Source of the DNA: Alterinioella nitratireducens
Lineage (GTDB): Bacteria; Pseudomonadota; Alphaproteobacteria; Rhodobacterales; Rhodobacteraceae
NCBI RefSeq assembly: GCF_013155465.1
Contig: NZ_JABJVX010000002.1
Coordinates: forward strand, 361,001-425,000
DNA length: 64,000 nt
Reading direction: 5' to 3'
Positions 51,414 to 62,209 of this stretch are shown here, piece after piece. A program made the translations under genes and the position numbers. The notes under the pieces are model-generated. The model saw nothing but the letters and a program-made list of their open reading frames with translations. It was not told the origin of the DNA and ran no database searches. Every line of letters starts with the position of its first letter. Within the stretch, counting starts at the first letter, position 1.

Positions 51414-53486
51414 ATGGGATCGTTTGTTCGGGCATTGCTCTTGATGTCGGTGGCCCTGCCTGCGCAGGCCGACACCGCCTTTGTCGTCGGCACTGTCGAT
51501 GGGATCGCCACCAACAGCTACGGCGCGCCGCGCTATGTCGGCACGGCGCTGCAACCGCTGGATCACGCGGGCTTCGAGGTGATCAGCGCCATCGACGCCG
51601 ATACCGAGACCCTGCGCGGGCTGGTCGGCGAATTGGTCGCCATGCAGGAAGAGGACCGCATGGTCATCATCCTGGCGGGCCGGTTCGTGCATTTCGAGGG
51701 GCTGACCTGGTTCCTTGGGCGCGAGGCCGGGGTGCAGGGGCTTGGCTCGGTCTCGGGCGCGGGCATCCCGGTGCAGTTGCTTCTGGATATCGCGGCGGCC
51801 TCGGAGGGCCGCGCGCTGGTGCTGTTGGGCCCCGAGGACCAGGGCCTGCCGATGGGACCGGGGTTGAACGAGGGTCTTGGCAACCTGGAGGTGCCCGAGG
51901 GCGTGACGCTGGCCATCGGCCACCCCGCCGCCGTGGCCCGTTTCGCCACCCGCGAATTGCTGGTGCAGGGCCGACCCCTGCGCGCCGCCTTCGAGCGGGC
52001 ACCGGGGTTGAGCGTGCAGGCGATCAACGCGCCCGATCAGCCTTTCATGCCCGCGCCCGTCGTGACACCCACCGTGCCGCCCGCCGACCAATCCTATTGG
52101 GAGGCGATGGTGGCGCTGAACAATGTCTTCGCCTACCAGGCCTATCTGAACCGCTATCCGAACGGCTATTACGCCGCCGAGGCGCAGGCCCGCATCGCGG
52201 CGCTGCAACCGCCGCAGCCGCAATTGACCCCCGAGGAGGTGGAGGCCGCGCTTGGCCTCAACCGCACCCAGCGCCGCCAGATCCAGCGCGATCTTGCGAT
52301 TCTGAATTACTACAGCGCGGGGATAGACGGCATCTTTGGCCAGGGCACGCGCGGCGGCATCCGGGCCTGGCAGCGGGACAACAACCTGCAATCCACGGGC
52401 TACCTGGACGCGGCCCAGGTGCAGCGCCTGGCCGATCAGGGCGAGGTGCGCCGGGCCGAGCTTCAGGCCCAGGACCGCGCCTTTTGGCAGCAGACCGGCA
52501 GCGGCAATGACGAGGCGGGCCTGCGCGCCTATCTGAACCGCTATCCCAACGGAGAGTTCGCCGAGATTGCCCGCGAACGTATCGCCGCCATCGAGGAGGC
52601 GCGCGCCGAGCAGGCCGATATAGACTATTGGAACCAGACCGGGCGCGGCACCAACGAGGCGGGCTTGCGCGCCTACCTGCAACGCTATCCGCAGGGCCAG
52701 TTCGCGGGACTCGCCCGCCAGCGGCTGGAGGATATCGATGCGCAGCAGGATCGCGATTACTGGAGCCAGACCGGGGCGAATGGCACCGAGGCGGGCCTGC
52801 GCGCCTATCTGCAACGCTATCCGCAGGGCATCTTCAACCAGACCGCGCGCCAGCAGTTGAATGCGCTGGTCACGGCGGGCAATCACGGGCAGGCGTGGCA
52901 GCAGGCGCGCGCCGAAGACACGCTGGACGCCTATCGCGCCTTCATCAACACCTATCCGGACAGCCCGCATGTCCAGCGGGCCCGCGCGCGGATCAACGAA
53001 ATCCAGGCCGATAACCAGGCCTGGCAGGCGGCCGTGAATGCGGGCACCGCGCAGGCCTATCGCGATTACCTGAACATCTACCCCGACGGCCGCCATGCCG
53101 ACGACGCGCGGCAGCGATTGCAGACCGGGAACGCCGACGAACAGGCCTGGCGCACTGCGCGCGACCAGGACACGGTCGCGGCCTATCGCCAGTATCTGGA
53201 CGATTTCAGCGAGGGCGCCCATGCCGCCGAGGCGCAGGCCCGGATCGACGCGCTGACCGGCGGCCCCAGCGATCCGGCGATCGGGCAGATGTCACAGGCG
53301 CAGCTTCAGCTTGCGGCCACCGGATTGCGCCGTGTGGGGTTGTTGCCGAATGGCAATGTGTCCGAGGCCGATATCGTCGCGTCGCTGCGCCGTTATCAGC
53401 GGTCGCGGGGCCTGGAGGAGACCGGCATGCTGGATCGGCAGACCATGGCGCTATTGACCGTGGAGGCATTGGGCGGGAACAACTGA
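51414..53486 (+). CDS. Exported repeat protein with pseudo-caspase and two peptidoglycan-binding domains
   Basis: The 690-residue protein has a signal peptide ending PAQA, then a domain (residues 20-215) with the outline of a caspase-like fold in which the catalytic GHG is replaced (IILAGRFVHFEG). A peptidoglycan-binding domain follows (about 288-345), and another sits at the C-terminus (about 625-690). Between and before them are seven copies of a 37-48 residue unit, W-x6-G-x3-E-AGLRAYL-x-RYP-x-G at best. AGGAGGT precedes the ATG. It is likely periplasmic and wall-attached, with function unknown. It follows the PaaK-like gene by 36 bp but need not share its role. Confidence 0.8.
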   Translation: MGSFVRALLLMSVALPAQADTAFVVGTVDGIATNSYGAPRYVGTALQPLDHAGFEVISAIDADTETLRGLVGELVAMQEEDRMVIILAGRFVHFEGLTWFLGREAGVQGLGSVSGAGIPVQLLLDIAAASEGRALVLLGPEDQGLPMGPGLNEGLGNLEVPEGVTLAIGHPAAVARFATRELLVQGRPLRAAFERAPGLSVQAINAPDQPFMPAPVVTPTVPPADQSYWEAMVALNNVFAYQAYLNRYPNGYYAAEAQARIAALQPPQPQLTPEEVEAALGLNRTQRRQIQRDLAILNYYSAGIDGIFGQGTRGGIRAWQRDNNLQSTGYLDAAQVQRLADQGEVRRAELQAQDRAFWQQTGSGNDEAGLRAYLNRYPNGEFAEIARERIAAIEEARAEQADIDYWNQTGRGTNEAGLRAYLQRYPQGQFAGLARQRLEDIDAQQDRDYWSQTGANGTEAGLRAYLQRYPQGIFNQTARQQLNALVTAGNHGQAWQQARAEDTLDAYRAFINTYPDSPHVQRARARINEIQADNQAWQAAVNAGTAQAYRDYLNIYPDGRHADDARQRLQTGNADEQAWRTARDQDTVAAYRQYLDDFSEGAHAAEAQARIDALTGGPSDPAIGQMSQAQLQLAATGLRRVGLLPNGNVSEADIVASLRRYQRSRGLEETGMLDRQTMALLTVEALGGNN

Positions 53487-53614
53487 CCCGCGCCCGATGC
53501 CGTTGCGCGCCAGGTTCGCGATTGTCCAACATTGCCTGCCCGTCGGGCGGAACGCGCTTTTCGATCCACCTCGGGTCTTGGGTCAGGCAGAAATGCGGAT
53601 CGCCGCATCGCAAG

Positions 53615-53652
53615 AAAAGCGCCGCGGGGGGATGTCCCTCGCGGCGCTTTTT
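53615..53652. terminator. Bidirectional intrinsic terminator
   Basis: AAAAGCGCCGCG (53615-53626) pairs with CGCGGCGCTTTT (53640-53651) and is followed by T on the plus strand and preceded by A-rich bases. It ends the repeat-protein gene (+) and the bL36 gene (-). Confidence 0.88.
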
Positions 53653-53674
53653 CGAGTCTGCTCTGGTGGCAGGT

Positions 53675-53800
53675 TCAGCCCTGGCGGGCCTTGAACCGGC
53701 GCTGCGTCTTGTTGATCACATAGACACGGCCCTTACGGCGCACGACGCGGCAATCGCGGTGACGCTGCTTGAGCGAACGGAGCGAGTTTCTGACCTTCAT
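53675..53800 (-). CDS. rpmJ: Ribosomal protein bL36, low-cysteine form
   Basis: A 41-residue basic protein reads [20 protein letters not shown], then [20 protein letters not shown] and G. This is bL36 of the large ribosomal subunit. The usual zinc-ribbon cysteines are mostly absent (one Cys remains), as in the zinc-independent alphaproteobacterial form. GAGAGGA precedes the ATG at 53800. It stands alone between a terminator and a tRNA gene on the same strand. Confidence 0.95.
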   Translation of the reverse strand: MKVRNSLRSLKQRHRDCRVVRRKGRVYVINKTQRRFKARQG

Positions 53801-53868
53801 CGGTCCTCTCCTCTATCGCGGCGCGGCGATGCGCCTTGGGGTTATGCCCTTGGGACAAGGGCGGAAAA

Positions 53869-53943
53869 TGGTGGGCGATACTGGGATCGAACCAGTGACC
53901 CCTTCGATGTCAACGAAGTGCTCTACCGCTGAGCTAATCACCC
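53869..53943 (-). tRNA. tRNA-Val (anticodon GAC)
   Basis: The minus strand folds as a tRNA. The acceptor GGGTGAT pairs with ATCGCCC, followed by ACCA with CCA encoded. The D arm is GCTCAGCGGTAGAGC. The anticodon stem CTTCG/CGAAG has loop TTGACAT with anticodon GAC (53909-53911). The T arm is CTGGTTCGATCCCAG. It reads GUC and GUU valine codons. Confidence 0.97.
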
Positions 53944-54079
53944 CCTAAATCGCGAAACTGGACAAACCGGACACCGGCCAGCCGCAGCATCGCCACGTTG
54001 GGTAGGGGGTCTATAAAAGGAGTCGGGCAGGTGTTCAAGGGCTTTTGAAGCGCGTCAGAATCGCGCAATATGACAGGCG

Positions 54080-54958
54080 ATGACAGAGCGTTCCCCCTCC
54101 CGTCCGGCCTACCGGCTCGAGTTGCCCGACAGGCAGGCCGGACCGGTCATTGTGGCCTCGCCGCATTCGGGCCGGCACTACCCGTGGAGCTTTGCGCGCA
54201 GCACGATCCTGGACGAACGCAGCATCCGGTCCTCCGAGGATGCCTTTGTCGATATGCTGGTGGGCGAGGCCCCGGCGCTTGGCGCGCCCTTGCTGGCCGC
54301 CGAGTACCCGCGCGCCTATATCGACCTCAACCGCAGCTGCGACGAGCTGGACCCCGCCGTGATCGAGGGCGTGGCCCGCGTGCCGTCCAATCCGCGCGTG
54401 TCCTCCGGTTTGGGCGTGATCCCGCGCGTGGTGGCGAACGGGCGGCTGATCTATCGCGGCAAGCTGACGAGGCGCGAGGCCGAGGCGCGGCTGGACGCGG
54501 TCTGGCACCCCTATCACGATTGCCTGGAGCGGCTGATGACCGACACGCTTGCGGGGTTCGGCCAGGCGGTGCTGCTGGACATCCATTCGATGCCGCATGA
54601 GGCGCTGGAAAACGTTGCCCGCAGCCCCGGCACCCCGCGCCCCGACGTGGTGATCGGCGACCGCTTCGGGGCCTCGGCCGGGGCGATGACGGTCGACGCG
54701 CTGGAGGCGGCGTTTCAGGGCAGCGGCCTCGTGGTCAGCCGCAACACCCCCTTTGCCGGGGCCTATATCGCGCAGCATTACGGGCGGCCCTCACGCGGGG
54801 CCCATGCGATCCAGATCGAGATCGACCGGTCGCTATACATGGATGAGGCGACGATCCGCCCGAACGGGAATTTCCGCCATGTGAAGGCGCTGATGACCGG
54901 GGTCATGCGGCAGATGATCGGGGCCGACGATGGCGCGATGCCGCTGGCGGCGGAGTAG
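54080..54958 (+). CDS. N-formylglutamate amidohydrolase family protein
   Basis: The 292-residue protein matches the N-formylglutamate amidohydrolase (HutG-type) family. It has the metal site VIVASPHSGRHYPWSF, then YIDLNRSCDELDP, VLLDIHSMPH and the C-terminal block HAIQIEIDRSLYMDE. The enzyme frees glutamate and formate in histidine breakdown. No hut genes are in view, so this may be a stand-alone or broader-specificity amidohydrolase. It is preceded by the tRNA-Val gene on the other strand and ends before a convergent-gene spacer. Confidence 0.88.
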   Translation: MTERSPSRPAYRLELPDRQAGPVIVASPHSGRHYPWSFARSTILDERSIRSSEDAFVDMLVGEAPALGAPLLAAEYPRAYIDLNRSCDELDPAVIEGVARVPSNPRVSSGLGVIPRVVANGRLIYRGKLTRREAEARLDAVWHPYHDCLERLMTDTLAGFGQAVLLDIHSMPHEALENVARSPGTPRPDVVIGDRFGASAGAMTVDALEAAFQGSGLVVSRNTPFAGAYIAQHYGRPSRGAHAIQIEIDRSLYMDEATIRPNGNFRHVKALMTGVMRQMIGADDGAMPLAAE

Positions 54959-55018
54959 GTTGCGGGGGTCGGGAGCCTCCCCTTACGTCGGCATTCGCCG
55001 CCTACCGGGCAATGGGCG

Positions 55019-55046
55019 CAGGTATTTTGGGCAAAATGAAAGAAGG
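55019..55046 (+). repeat. GTATTT-type dispersed motif
   Basis: AGGTATTTTGGGCAAAATGAAAG lies between the convergent ends of the N-formylglutamate amidohydrolase gene and dinB, written here in two parts as AGGTATTTTGGG and CAAAATGAAAG. It matches the copy at 57748 (inverted) and, less closely, those at 1371 and 1444. Confidence 0.6.
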
Positions 55047-55172
55047 GGCGGGCGTTACAGCATTCTGCGTTTCATCTGATCCCCACTGCATCGAAAGGCG
55101 CGTTCGACCGCAGGGAGAGGCAGCGTCTATCGATTCAAGACAAACGCAAAGTGCTTGAACCTTGATGTGGGG

Positions 55173-56426
55173 TTAACGCAGAGAGCGGCCTTTGACGATC
55201 GCATCGGCACCGAATTTGCGCCGAATCTCGTCGCTGGCGCGTTCGGCCTTGATACGGGCGGCCTCCTGCGGGTCGAGCAGGTTGCCGCTGCGGTCGGCGT
55301 GGTCCTCGGCCACCATATCCGATACGCCGACGCCGAGCAGGCGGTAGGGTTTTCCCTGCGGCACCTGGTCGAACATCGCCTTTGCTGCGCGGTAGATGCG
55401 GTCGGTCAGTTGGGTTGCGTCCTCCAGGCTGCGGCGGCGCGAGATCAGGGTGAAATCGGCCCGCTTGAGTTTCAGCACCACGACCCGGCCCGCGATGCGC
55501 TTGGCCTTGAGGCGGTCCGAGACCTTCTCGGCCAGCCGCCAGATATGGCCGTCCAGCAGATCGGGGTCGGACGTGTCCTCGAAAAACGTGGTCTCTGATG
55601 AGAGGCTTTTCATCGGGGCATTGCGGCTGACCCGGCGGTGATCCTGCCCGCGCGCGAGGTGCCAGAGGCGATCCCCCATGGATCCGAAGCGCGCATGCAG
55701 ATCCTGCCGGTCCCATCGCCTGAGATCGGCGAAGGTGCGGATGCCCGCCTTGTCCAGCGCCGCCTGCCCGACCGCGCCGATGCCCCAGATCAGGCCGACC
55801 GGCCTGGGGTCGAGGAACTCCACCGTCTCGGCTGCGCCGATCACCGAGAACCCGCGCGGCTTGTCGAGATCCGAGGCGATCTTGGCCAGGAACTTGTTGT
55901 GGCTGAGGCCGATCGAGCCGGTGATCCCAAGCTCTGCCTGCATCCGGCGGGTAAGGCGGGCCAGCATCACGGCAGGCGGCACCCCGTGCAGTTTCTCGGT
56001 GCCGGTGAGGTCCATGAACGCCTCGTCCAGGGAAAGCGGCTCGATGGCCGGGGTCATCTCCTCCATCATCGCGCGGATCCGGCGCGAGGTCTCGACATAC
56101 ACCTCCATCCGGCCCCGCACCACCACCGCCTCGGGGCAGAGTTTCAGCGCCTGGAACATCGGCATCGCCGAGCGCACGCCCTTGATGCGCGCGATGTAGC
56201 AGGCCGTGGAGACCACGCCGCGCTTGCCGCCGCCGATGATCACCGGCTTGTCGCACAACTCCGGGTTGTCGCGTTTCTCGACACTGGCATAGAAGGCGTC
56301 GCAATCCATATGCGCGATGGCGAGATCGAAGAGCTCCGCATGCGCCACGATGCGGGGCCGCCCACAGGCGGGGCAGCGTCGTCCGGCATCGAACCGGGTC
56401 AGGCAATCGCGGCAAAGGGCGGGCAT
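55173..56426 (-). CDS. dinB: DNA polymerase IV with N-terminal zinc finger
   Basis: The 417-residue Y-family polymerase has the catalytic motifs MDCDAFYASVEKRD and PLSLDEAFMDLTG, the finger motif GVVSTACYIARIKGVRSAMP, and a little-finger domain in its last 110 residues. An extra N-terminal segment carries four cysteines (PALCRDCLTRF, RRCPACGRPR), a likely zinc ribbon seen in alphaproteobacterial DinB2-type enzymes. It performs error-prone translesion synthesis. The ATG at 56426 begins the zinc segment. A GTG at 56480 would add 18 residues. No LexA box was recognised upstream. Confidence 0.92.
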   Translation of the reverse strand: MPALCRDCLTRFDAGRRCPACGRPRIVAHAELFDLAIAHMDCDAFYASVEKRDNPELCDKPVIIGGGKRGVVSTACYIARIKGVRSAMPMFQALKLCPEAVVVRGRMEVYVETSRRIRAMMEEMTPAIEPLSLDEAFMDLTGTEKLHGVPPAVMLARLTRRMQAELGITGSIGLSHNKFLAKIASDLDKPRGFSVIGAAETVEFLDPRPVGLIWGIGAVGQAALDKAGIRTFADLRRWDRQDLHARFGSMGDRLWHLARGQDHRRVSRNAPMKSLSSETTFFEDTSDPDLLDGHIWRLAEKVSDRLKAKRIAGRVVVLKLKRADFTLISRRRSLEDATQLTDRIYRAAKAMFDQVPQGKPYRLLGVGVSDMVAEDHADRSGNLLDPQEAARIKAERASDEIRRKFGADAIVKGRSLR

Positions 56427-56531
56427 CGGGCAATCAAGGCTTGTGGCAGGGGCCGTTCGGGGCCAAAACTGATCTAGCACGTTTCATGGACCCATTGCAT
56501 AGTCGCATAGATGAAAAACGAGGATAGCATC

Positions 56532-57425
56532 ATGGATTTCGAAGCCATTCTGGATGGGCTGCTTGGCGGCAACATCGTGATACTCCTGCTGGCAGGCTTC
56601 ATCCTGCTTTGCGTCTACCTTGGCATTCGCATCGTGCCGCAGAGCCAGAAATTCGTCGTCGAACGGTTCGGACGGCTGAAATCGGTGCTTGGGCCGGGGA
56701 TCAACTTCATCGTGCCCTTCCTCGACCGGGTGGCGCACAAGATCTCGATCCTGGAGCGGCAATTGCCCAATGCCAGCCAGGACGCGATCACCAAGGACAA
56801 CGTGCTGGTGCAGATCGACACATCCGTGTTCTACCGCATCCTGGAGCCTGAAAAGACCGTCTACCGGATCCGCGACGTGGATGCCGCGATCTCGACCACC
56901 GTGGCGGGGATCGTGCGCGCCGAGATCGGCAAGATGGATCTCGACGAGGTGCAATCGAACCGCGACCAGCTGATCGTGCAGATCAAGCGCAGCGTCGAAC
57001 AGGCGGTGGATGACTGGGGAATCGAGGTGACGCGGGCCGAGTTGCTGGATGTGAACCTCGACCAGGCGACGCGGGACGCGATGTTGCAGCAGTTGAACGC
57101 GGAACGGGCGCGGCGGGCGCATGTGACCGAGGCCGAGGGCCAGAGACGGGCCGTCGAACTGGCCGCCGACGCGCAGCTCTACGCTGCCGAGAAGTCCGCC
57201 GAGGCGCGCAAGATACAGGCCGATGCCGAGGCCTATGCCACCCGCGCCGTCGCCGCCGCCATCGCCGAGAACGGGCTCGAAGCGGCGCAATACCAGATCG
57301 CGCTGAAACAGGTCGAATCGATTGCCCTGATGGGGCAGAGCGCCGGCACCCAGACCATCGTGGTGCCCGCCGATGCCGCCGATGCCTTCGGCAAGGCGTT
57401 CCAGATGCTGAAAGGACGGGGCTGA
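56532..57425 (+). CDS. SPFH/Band 7 membrane protein (QmcA/stomatin-like)
   Basis: The 297-residue protein has one N-terminal membrane helix (NIVILLLAGFILLCVYLGI), an SPFH domain (VPQSQKFVVERFGRLKSVLGPG onward) and a long C-terminal coiled coil rich in alanine and glutamate. It would sit in the inner membrane and form oligomeric microdomains that influence membrane proteases. The ATG at 56532 has GAGGA upstream, while one at 56511 would add seven residues. Its stop overlaps the nfeD-like start (TGATG), the classic pairing for this family. Confidence 0.93.
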   Translation: MDFEAILDGLLGGNIVILLLAGFILLCVYLGIRIVPQSQKFVVERFGRLKSVLGPGINFIVPFLDRVAHKISILERQLPNASQDAITKDNVLVQIDTSVFYRILEPEKTVYRIRDVDAAISTTVAGIVRAEIGKMDLDEVQSNRDQLIVQIKRSVEQAVDDWGIEVTRAELLDVNLDQATRDAMLQQLNAERARRAHVTEAEGQRRAVELAADAQLYAAEKSAEARKIQADAEAYATRAVAAAIAENGLEAAQYQIALKQVESIALMGQSAGTQTIVVPADAADAFGKAFQMLKGRG

Positions 57426-57709
57426 TGCTGTCGGAATGGTGGTTCTGGGCCGCAGCCGCGATCGTGCTGGCCATCGGTGAGGTCTTGATGCCCGCCTATG
57501 TGCTGCTCGGCTTCGCCATCGGGGCGGCGGCGGTGGCGCTGGTCCTGATCATCGGCGGGCCGCTGGCGGCGCTGCTGGTCGGATCCGTGCCCGCGATGAT
57601 CCTGGGCTACGCGGTGCTGTCGCTGATTGCCTGGCTGGCGCTGCGCAAGGTTCTGGGCGTGCGCCGGGGCCAGGTGAAAACCTTCGACAGCGACATCAAC
57701 GAGAACTGA
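57425..57709 (+). CDS. NfeD-like short membrane protein
   Basis: The 94-residue protein has three hydrophobic segments (residues 3-22, 26-44, 48-72) and a short polar end (KVLGVRRGQVKTFDSDINEN). It is the short NfeD1b-like form whose soluble OB domain is truncated or absent. Short NfeD proteins act with the SPFH partner encoded just upstream. The genes overlap by one base. Confidence 0.85.
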   Translation: MLSEWWFWAAAAIVLAIGEVLMPAYVLLGFAIGAAAVALVLIIGGPLAALLVGSVPAMILGYAVLSLIAWLALRKVLGVRRGQVKTFDSDINEN

Positions 57710-57747
57710 CGCGGCCCCAACTCGGGACAATTCGACTAAAATTGTCT

Positions 57748-57793
57748 TTCATTTTGCCAGAAATACCTCGGGGGTGTGGGGGCTGGCCCCCAC
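57748..57793. repeat. Dispersed GTATTT motif followed by a perfect hairpin, between convergent genes
   Basis: On the minus strand a hairpin GTGGGGGC-CA-GCCCCCAC (57776-57793) is followed by the motif GAGGTATTTCTGG and CAAAATGAAAG (57748-57769). The pair lies between the convergent nfeD-like and pyrF genes. The composite hairpin plus motif is common in Rhodobacteraceae as I recall. Its function is not established. Confidence 0.65.
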
Positions 57794-57804
57794 TTGCGCT
57801 GCGC

Positions 57805-58500
57805 TCAGACCCCCGCGATCTCGTCCAGGATGGTCCGCGCCGCCGCGGCCGGGTCCGCGGCCCGTATCACGGGGCGCGCCACAACGATGTGATCGGCCCC
57901 GTCGGCGATTGCCCGGGCCGGGGTCGCGATCCGCTTCTGGTCGCCCAGGTCGCTGCCCGCCGGACGCACGCCGGGGGTGACGATCAACCGGCCCTGGGCT
58001 TCGGGCAGGGCGCGGATGCGGGCGGCCTCCTGCGGTGAGGCGATGATGCCGTCGGCCCCGGCTTCAAACGCCCGGCCCGCGCGCTCGACCACCAGGTCGG
58101 CCATGTCGCCGTCGCGGATCAGGCAAGCGTCCAGGTCGGCCCGGTCCAGCGAGGTCAGGATGGTCACGCCGAGGATCTTGAGGCCGGTTCCCGCGGCACC
58201 TTGCTTGGCGGCGCGCACCACATGCGGGTCGCCATGCACGGTCAGGAAATCGAGGTCGAACTGCGCCAGGCCCCGCACCGCCGCCTCGACCGTGGCGCTG
58301 ATATCGAACAGCTTCATATCCAGGAAGATGCGCTTGCCATGCTCCTGCTTCAGCTCATTGGCCAGCGCGAGGCCGCCGCCGGTCAGCATGCCGAGCCCGA
58401 TCTTGTAGAACCCCACGGCATCGCCGAGACGCTCGGCCATCTCCAGCCCTGCCATGGCGTTGGGCAGGTCGAGCCCCACGATCAGCCGGTCATCGCTCAT
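57805..58500 (-). CDS. pyrF: Orotidine 5'-phosphate decarboxylase
   Basis: The 231-residue TIM-barrel enzyme shows the OMP decarboxylase signature: LIVGLDLPNA at the N-terminus, IFLDMKLFDISATVEAAV with the catalytic lysine and aspartates, and TPGVRPAG at the phosphate site. It makes UMP in the last step of pyrimidine synthesis. GGGGAG precedes the ATG at 58500. The hairpin cluster at 58556-58731 lies upstream on the same strand, so pyrF may be downstream in that transcript. Confidence 0.96.
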   Translation of the reverse strand: MSDDRLIVGLDLPNAMAGLEMAERLGDAVGFYKIGLGMLTGGGLALANELKQEHGKRIFLDMKLFDISATVEAAVRGLAQFDLDFLTVHGDPHVVRAAKQGAAGTGLKILGVTILTSLDRADLDACLIRDGDMADLVVERAGRAFEAGADGIIASPQEAARIRALPEAQGRLIVTPGVRPAGSDLGDQKRIATPARAIADGADHIVVARPVIRAADPAAAARTILDEIAGV

Positions 58501-58555
58501 GCCATTCTCCCCCGTTTTTCCGCACTCCTCGCGTGATTAGTCGCGGGCGGCGTGG

Positions 58556-58731
58556 CTGTCCATCCACCAGACAGACTTCGGCCCGGATGCGCGGGAGGGA
58601 CAAACCGCGGATCCGGGCCGAGAACCCAAGCAGGACGGAGGGGCAGGGGTCCGCCTGGGTGTTCTAAGGTGGCGCGGCCCCCGGGGGAAGAAGCGGGGGA
58701 GGGACAACCCCGGCCTCAAGAGGGCCGCGCC
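58556..58731 (-). ncRNA. Cluster of three hairpins with C-rich CCCUCC loops, possible Cuckoo/CcsR-type small RNAs
   Basis: Read on the minus strand, three stem-loops follow the 60-residue protein gene. A (58671-58731) has stem GGCGCGGCCC with an inner loop UUGUCCCUC. B (58621-58665) has ends AGAAC/GTTCT and loop CCCUGCCCCUCC. C (58579-58620) has a perfect 10-bp stem CGGCCCGGAT and loop UUUGUCCCUC. A small fourth hairpin lies at 58556-58574. The shared UGYCCCUCC loops can pair with Shine-Dalgarno GGAGG. That is the defining feature of the Cuckoo RNA family (Rhodobacter CcsR), which occurs in tandem downstream of small genes. The neighbour here is not DUF1127. Confidence 0.6.
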
Positions 58732-58741
58732 TTGGGGAACT

Positions 58742-58924
58742 CTATTTCCTTGCGCGTCTGGCCTCGTTGCTGAGGCCCACGCTGATTTCGGGGAAGGAGG
58801 CATCGCGCGGCCCGTGCCAGGCACAGGTGATGGCGCGGTGGTGCGAGCCGTGATGCAGAATGGCATCCGCCCGGAAACAGGCGTGCTGCGCGTCATAGGC
58901 GACATGGGTCAGGTCGATACGCAT
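58742..58924 (-). CDS. Small conserved-looking protein upstream of the hairpin cluster
   Basis: The 60-residue product reads MRIDLTHVAYDAQHACFRAD and continues with two histidine/cysteine-bearing stretches (HHGSHHRAI, TCAWHGPRD) and a basic tail. GGAG lies before the ATG at 58924. It has no signal peptide or membrane helix and no recognised family. The histidines and two cysteines could bind metal. Its 3' end is 11 bp from the first hairpin, so the RNAs could be cut from its mRNA. A TTTGAAAC box lies upstream but no firm promoter can be called. Confidence 0.65.
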   Translation of the reverse strand: MRIDLTHVAYDAQHACFRADAILHHGSHHRAITCAWHGPRDASFPEISVGLSNEARRARK

Positions 58925-59200
58925 TGTCTCCGGCTCCTTCGTGGTTTCAATCGTCTGATACCTGTAAGACGCGCGGGCGCGGCAAAAGGTTTCAAAGTTT
59001 TTTCAGAAATCGTCAGGGGCGCGCGAAACATGCCTGCCGGACCAGTTGCAAACCGGCCTTCTGCCTTCGCCGGCGCCTGAAACCCGGACCGCCCTGGCGC
59101 GAATATGGTGCCTCTCCCCCCGGTTTCGCAGGACTGCGGAACAAAGGCCACCGGCAAGGGGTTTGGTCTTGAGACCCTTTGCCGAAAGGAGACCGAAGCC

Positions 59201-59449
59201 ATGCCTGCCCGCGAAACCAGCCATGACCCCGAATATGTCCGCCGCGACCCCCTCTCCGGTGAGGCCGCGACCCCGCCGAACAGGGCGGTGACGGATGACC
59301 CGACCCACGGCGTCGACCCCGGCGCACACCCGCCCCAATCCGAGGAAGAGCGGCTGATGACCCAGCAGCGCCGCGCGTTCCGTCCGGGGGCATTGTGGGG
59401 CGGTGTCCTGGTCATCGCCCTGATCTTGCTGATCTGGGTGCTTGTCTGA
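59201..59449 (+). CDS. Small single-helix membrane protein
   Basis: The 82-residue protein has a polar N-terminal 60 residues rich in proline, aspartate and glutamate (ATPPNRAVTDDPTHGVDPGA) and one C-terminal helix GVLVIALILLIWVLV. AAAGGAGA precedes the ATG at 59201. It looks like a tail-anchored inner-membrane protein. No family is recognised. It lies just before the clpB promoter. Confidence 0.65.
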   Translation: MPARETSHDPEYVRRDPLSGEAATPPNRAVTDDPTHGVDPGAHPPQSEEERLMTQQRRAFRPGALWGGVLVIALILLIWVLV

Positions 59450-59474
59450 CGCGGCTCTTCGCGCGGGTTGCGCT

Positions 59475-59503
59475 CTTGCGAACGCCTGCCCTGCTCCCCA
59501 TCT
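59475..59503 (+). promoter_or_regulatory. Heat-shock (sigma-32/RpoH) promoter of clpB
   Basis: CTTGCGAA (59475-59482), a 13-bp spacer, and CCCCATCT (59496-59503) match the sigma-32 consensus CTTGAAA / CCCCATNT closely. The clpB ATG follows 80 bp downstream. ClpB is a classical RpoH target, so sequence and context agree. Confidence 0.8.
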
Positions 59504-59583
59504 ATCTGACAAGGCCCGAACCTTGCCGCGCGCCGCTTTGACGGGCGGGCAGATCCCGGGCGCTTGTGAAAAGGAGAGAGCAC

Positions 59584-62202
<2,619 letters not shown>

Positions 62203-62209
62203 AGAATGA

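Noticed and set aside
51564..53222. Repeated DNA blocks in the 52.5-52.8 kb region considered as CRISPR-like
   Set aside because: The units are translated protein repeats of 132-144 bp in an open frame with no constant short repeat and unique spacers.
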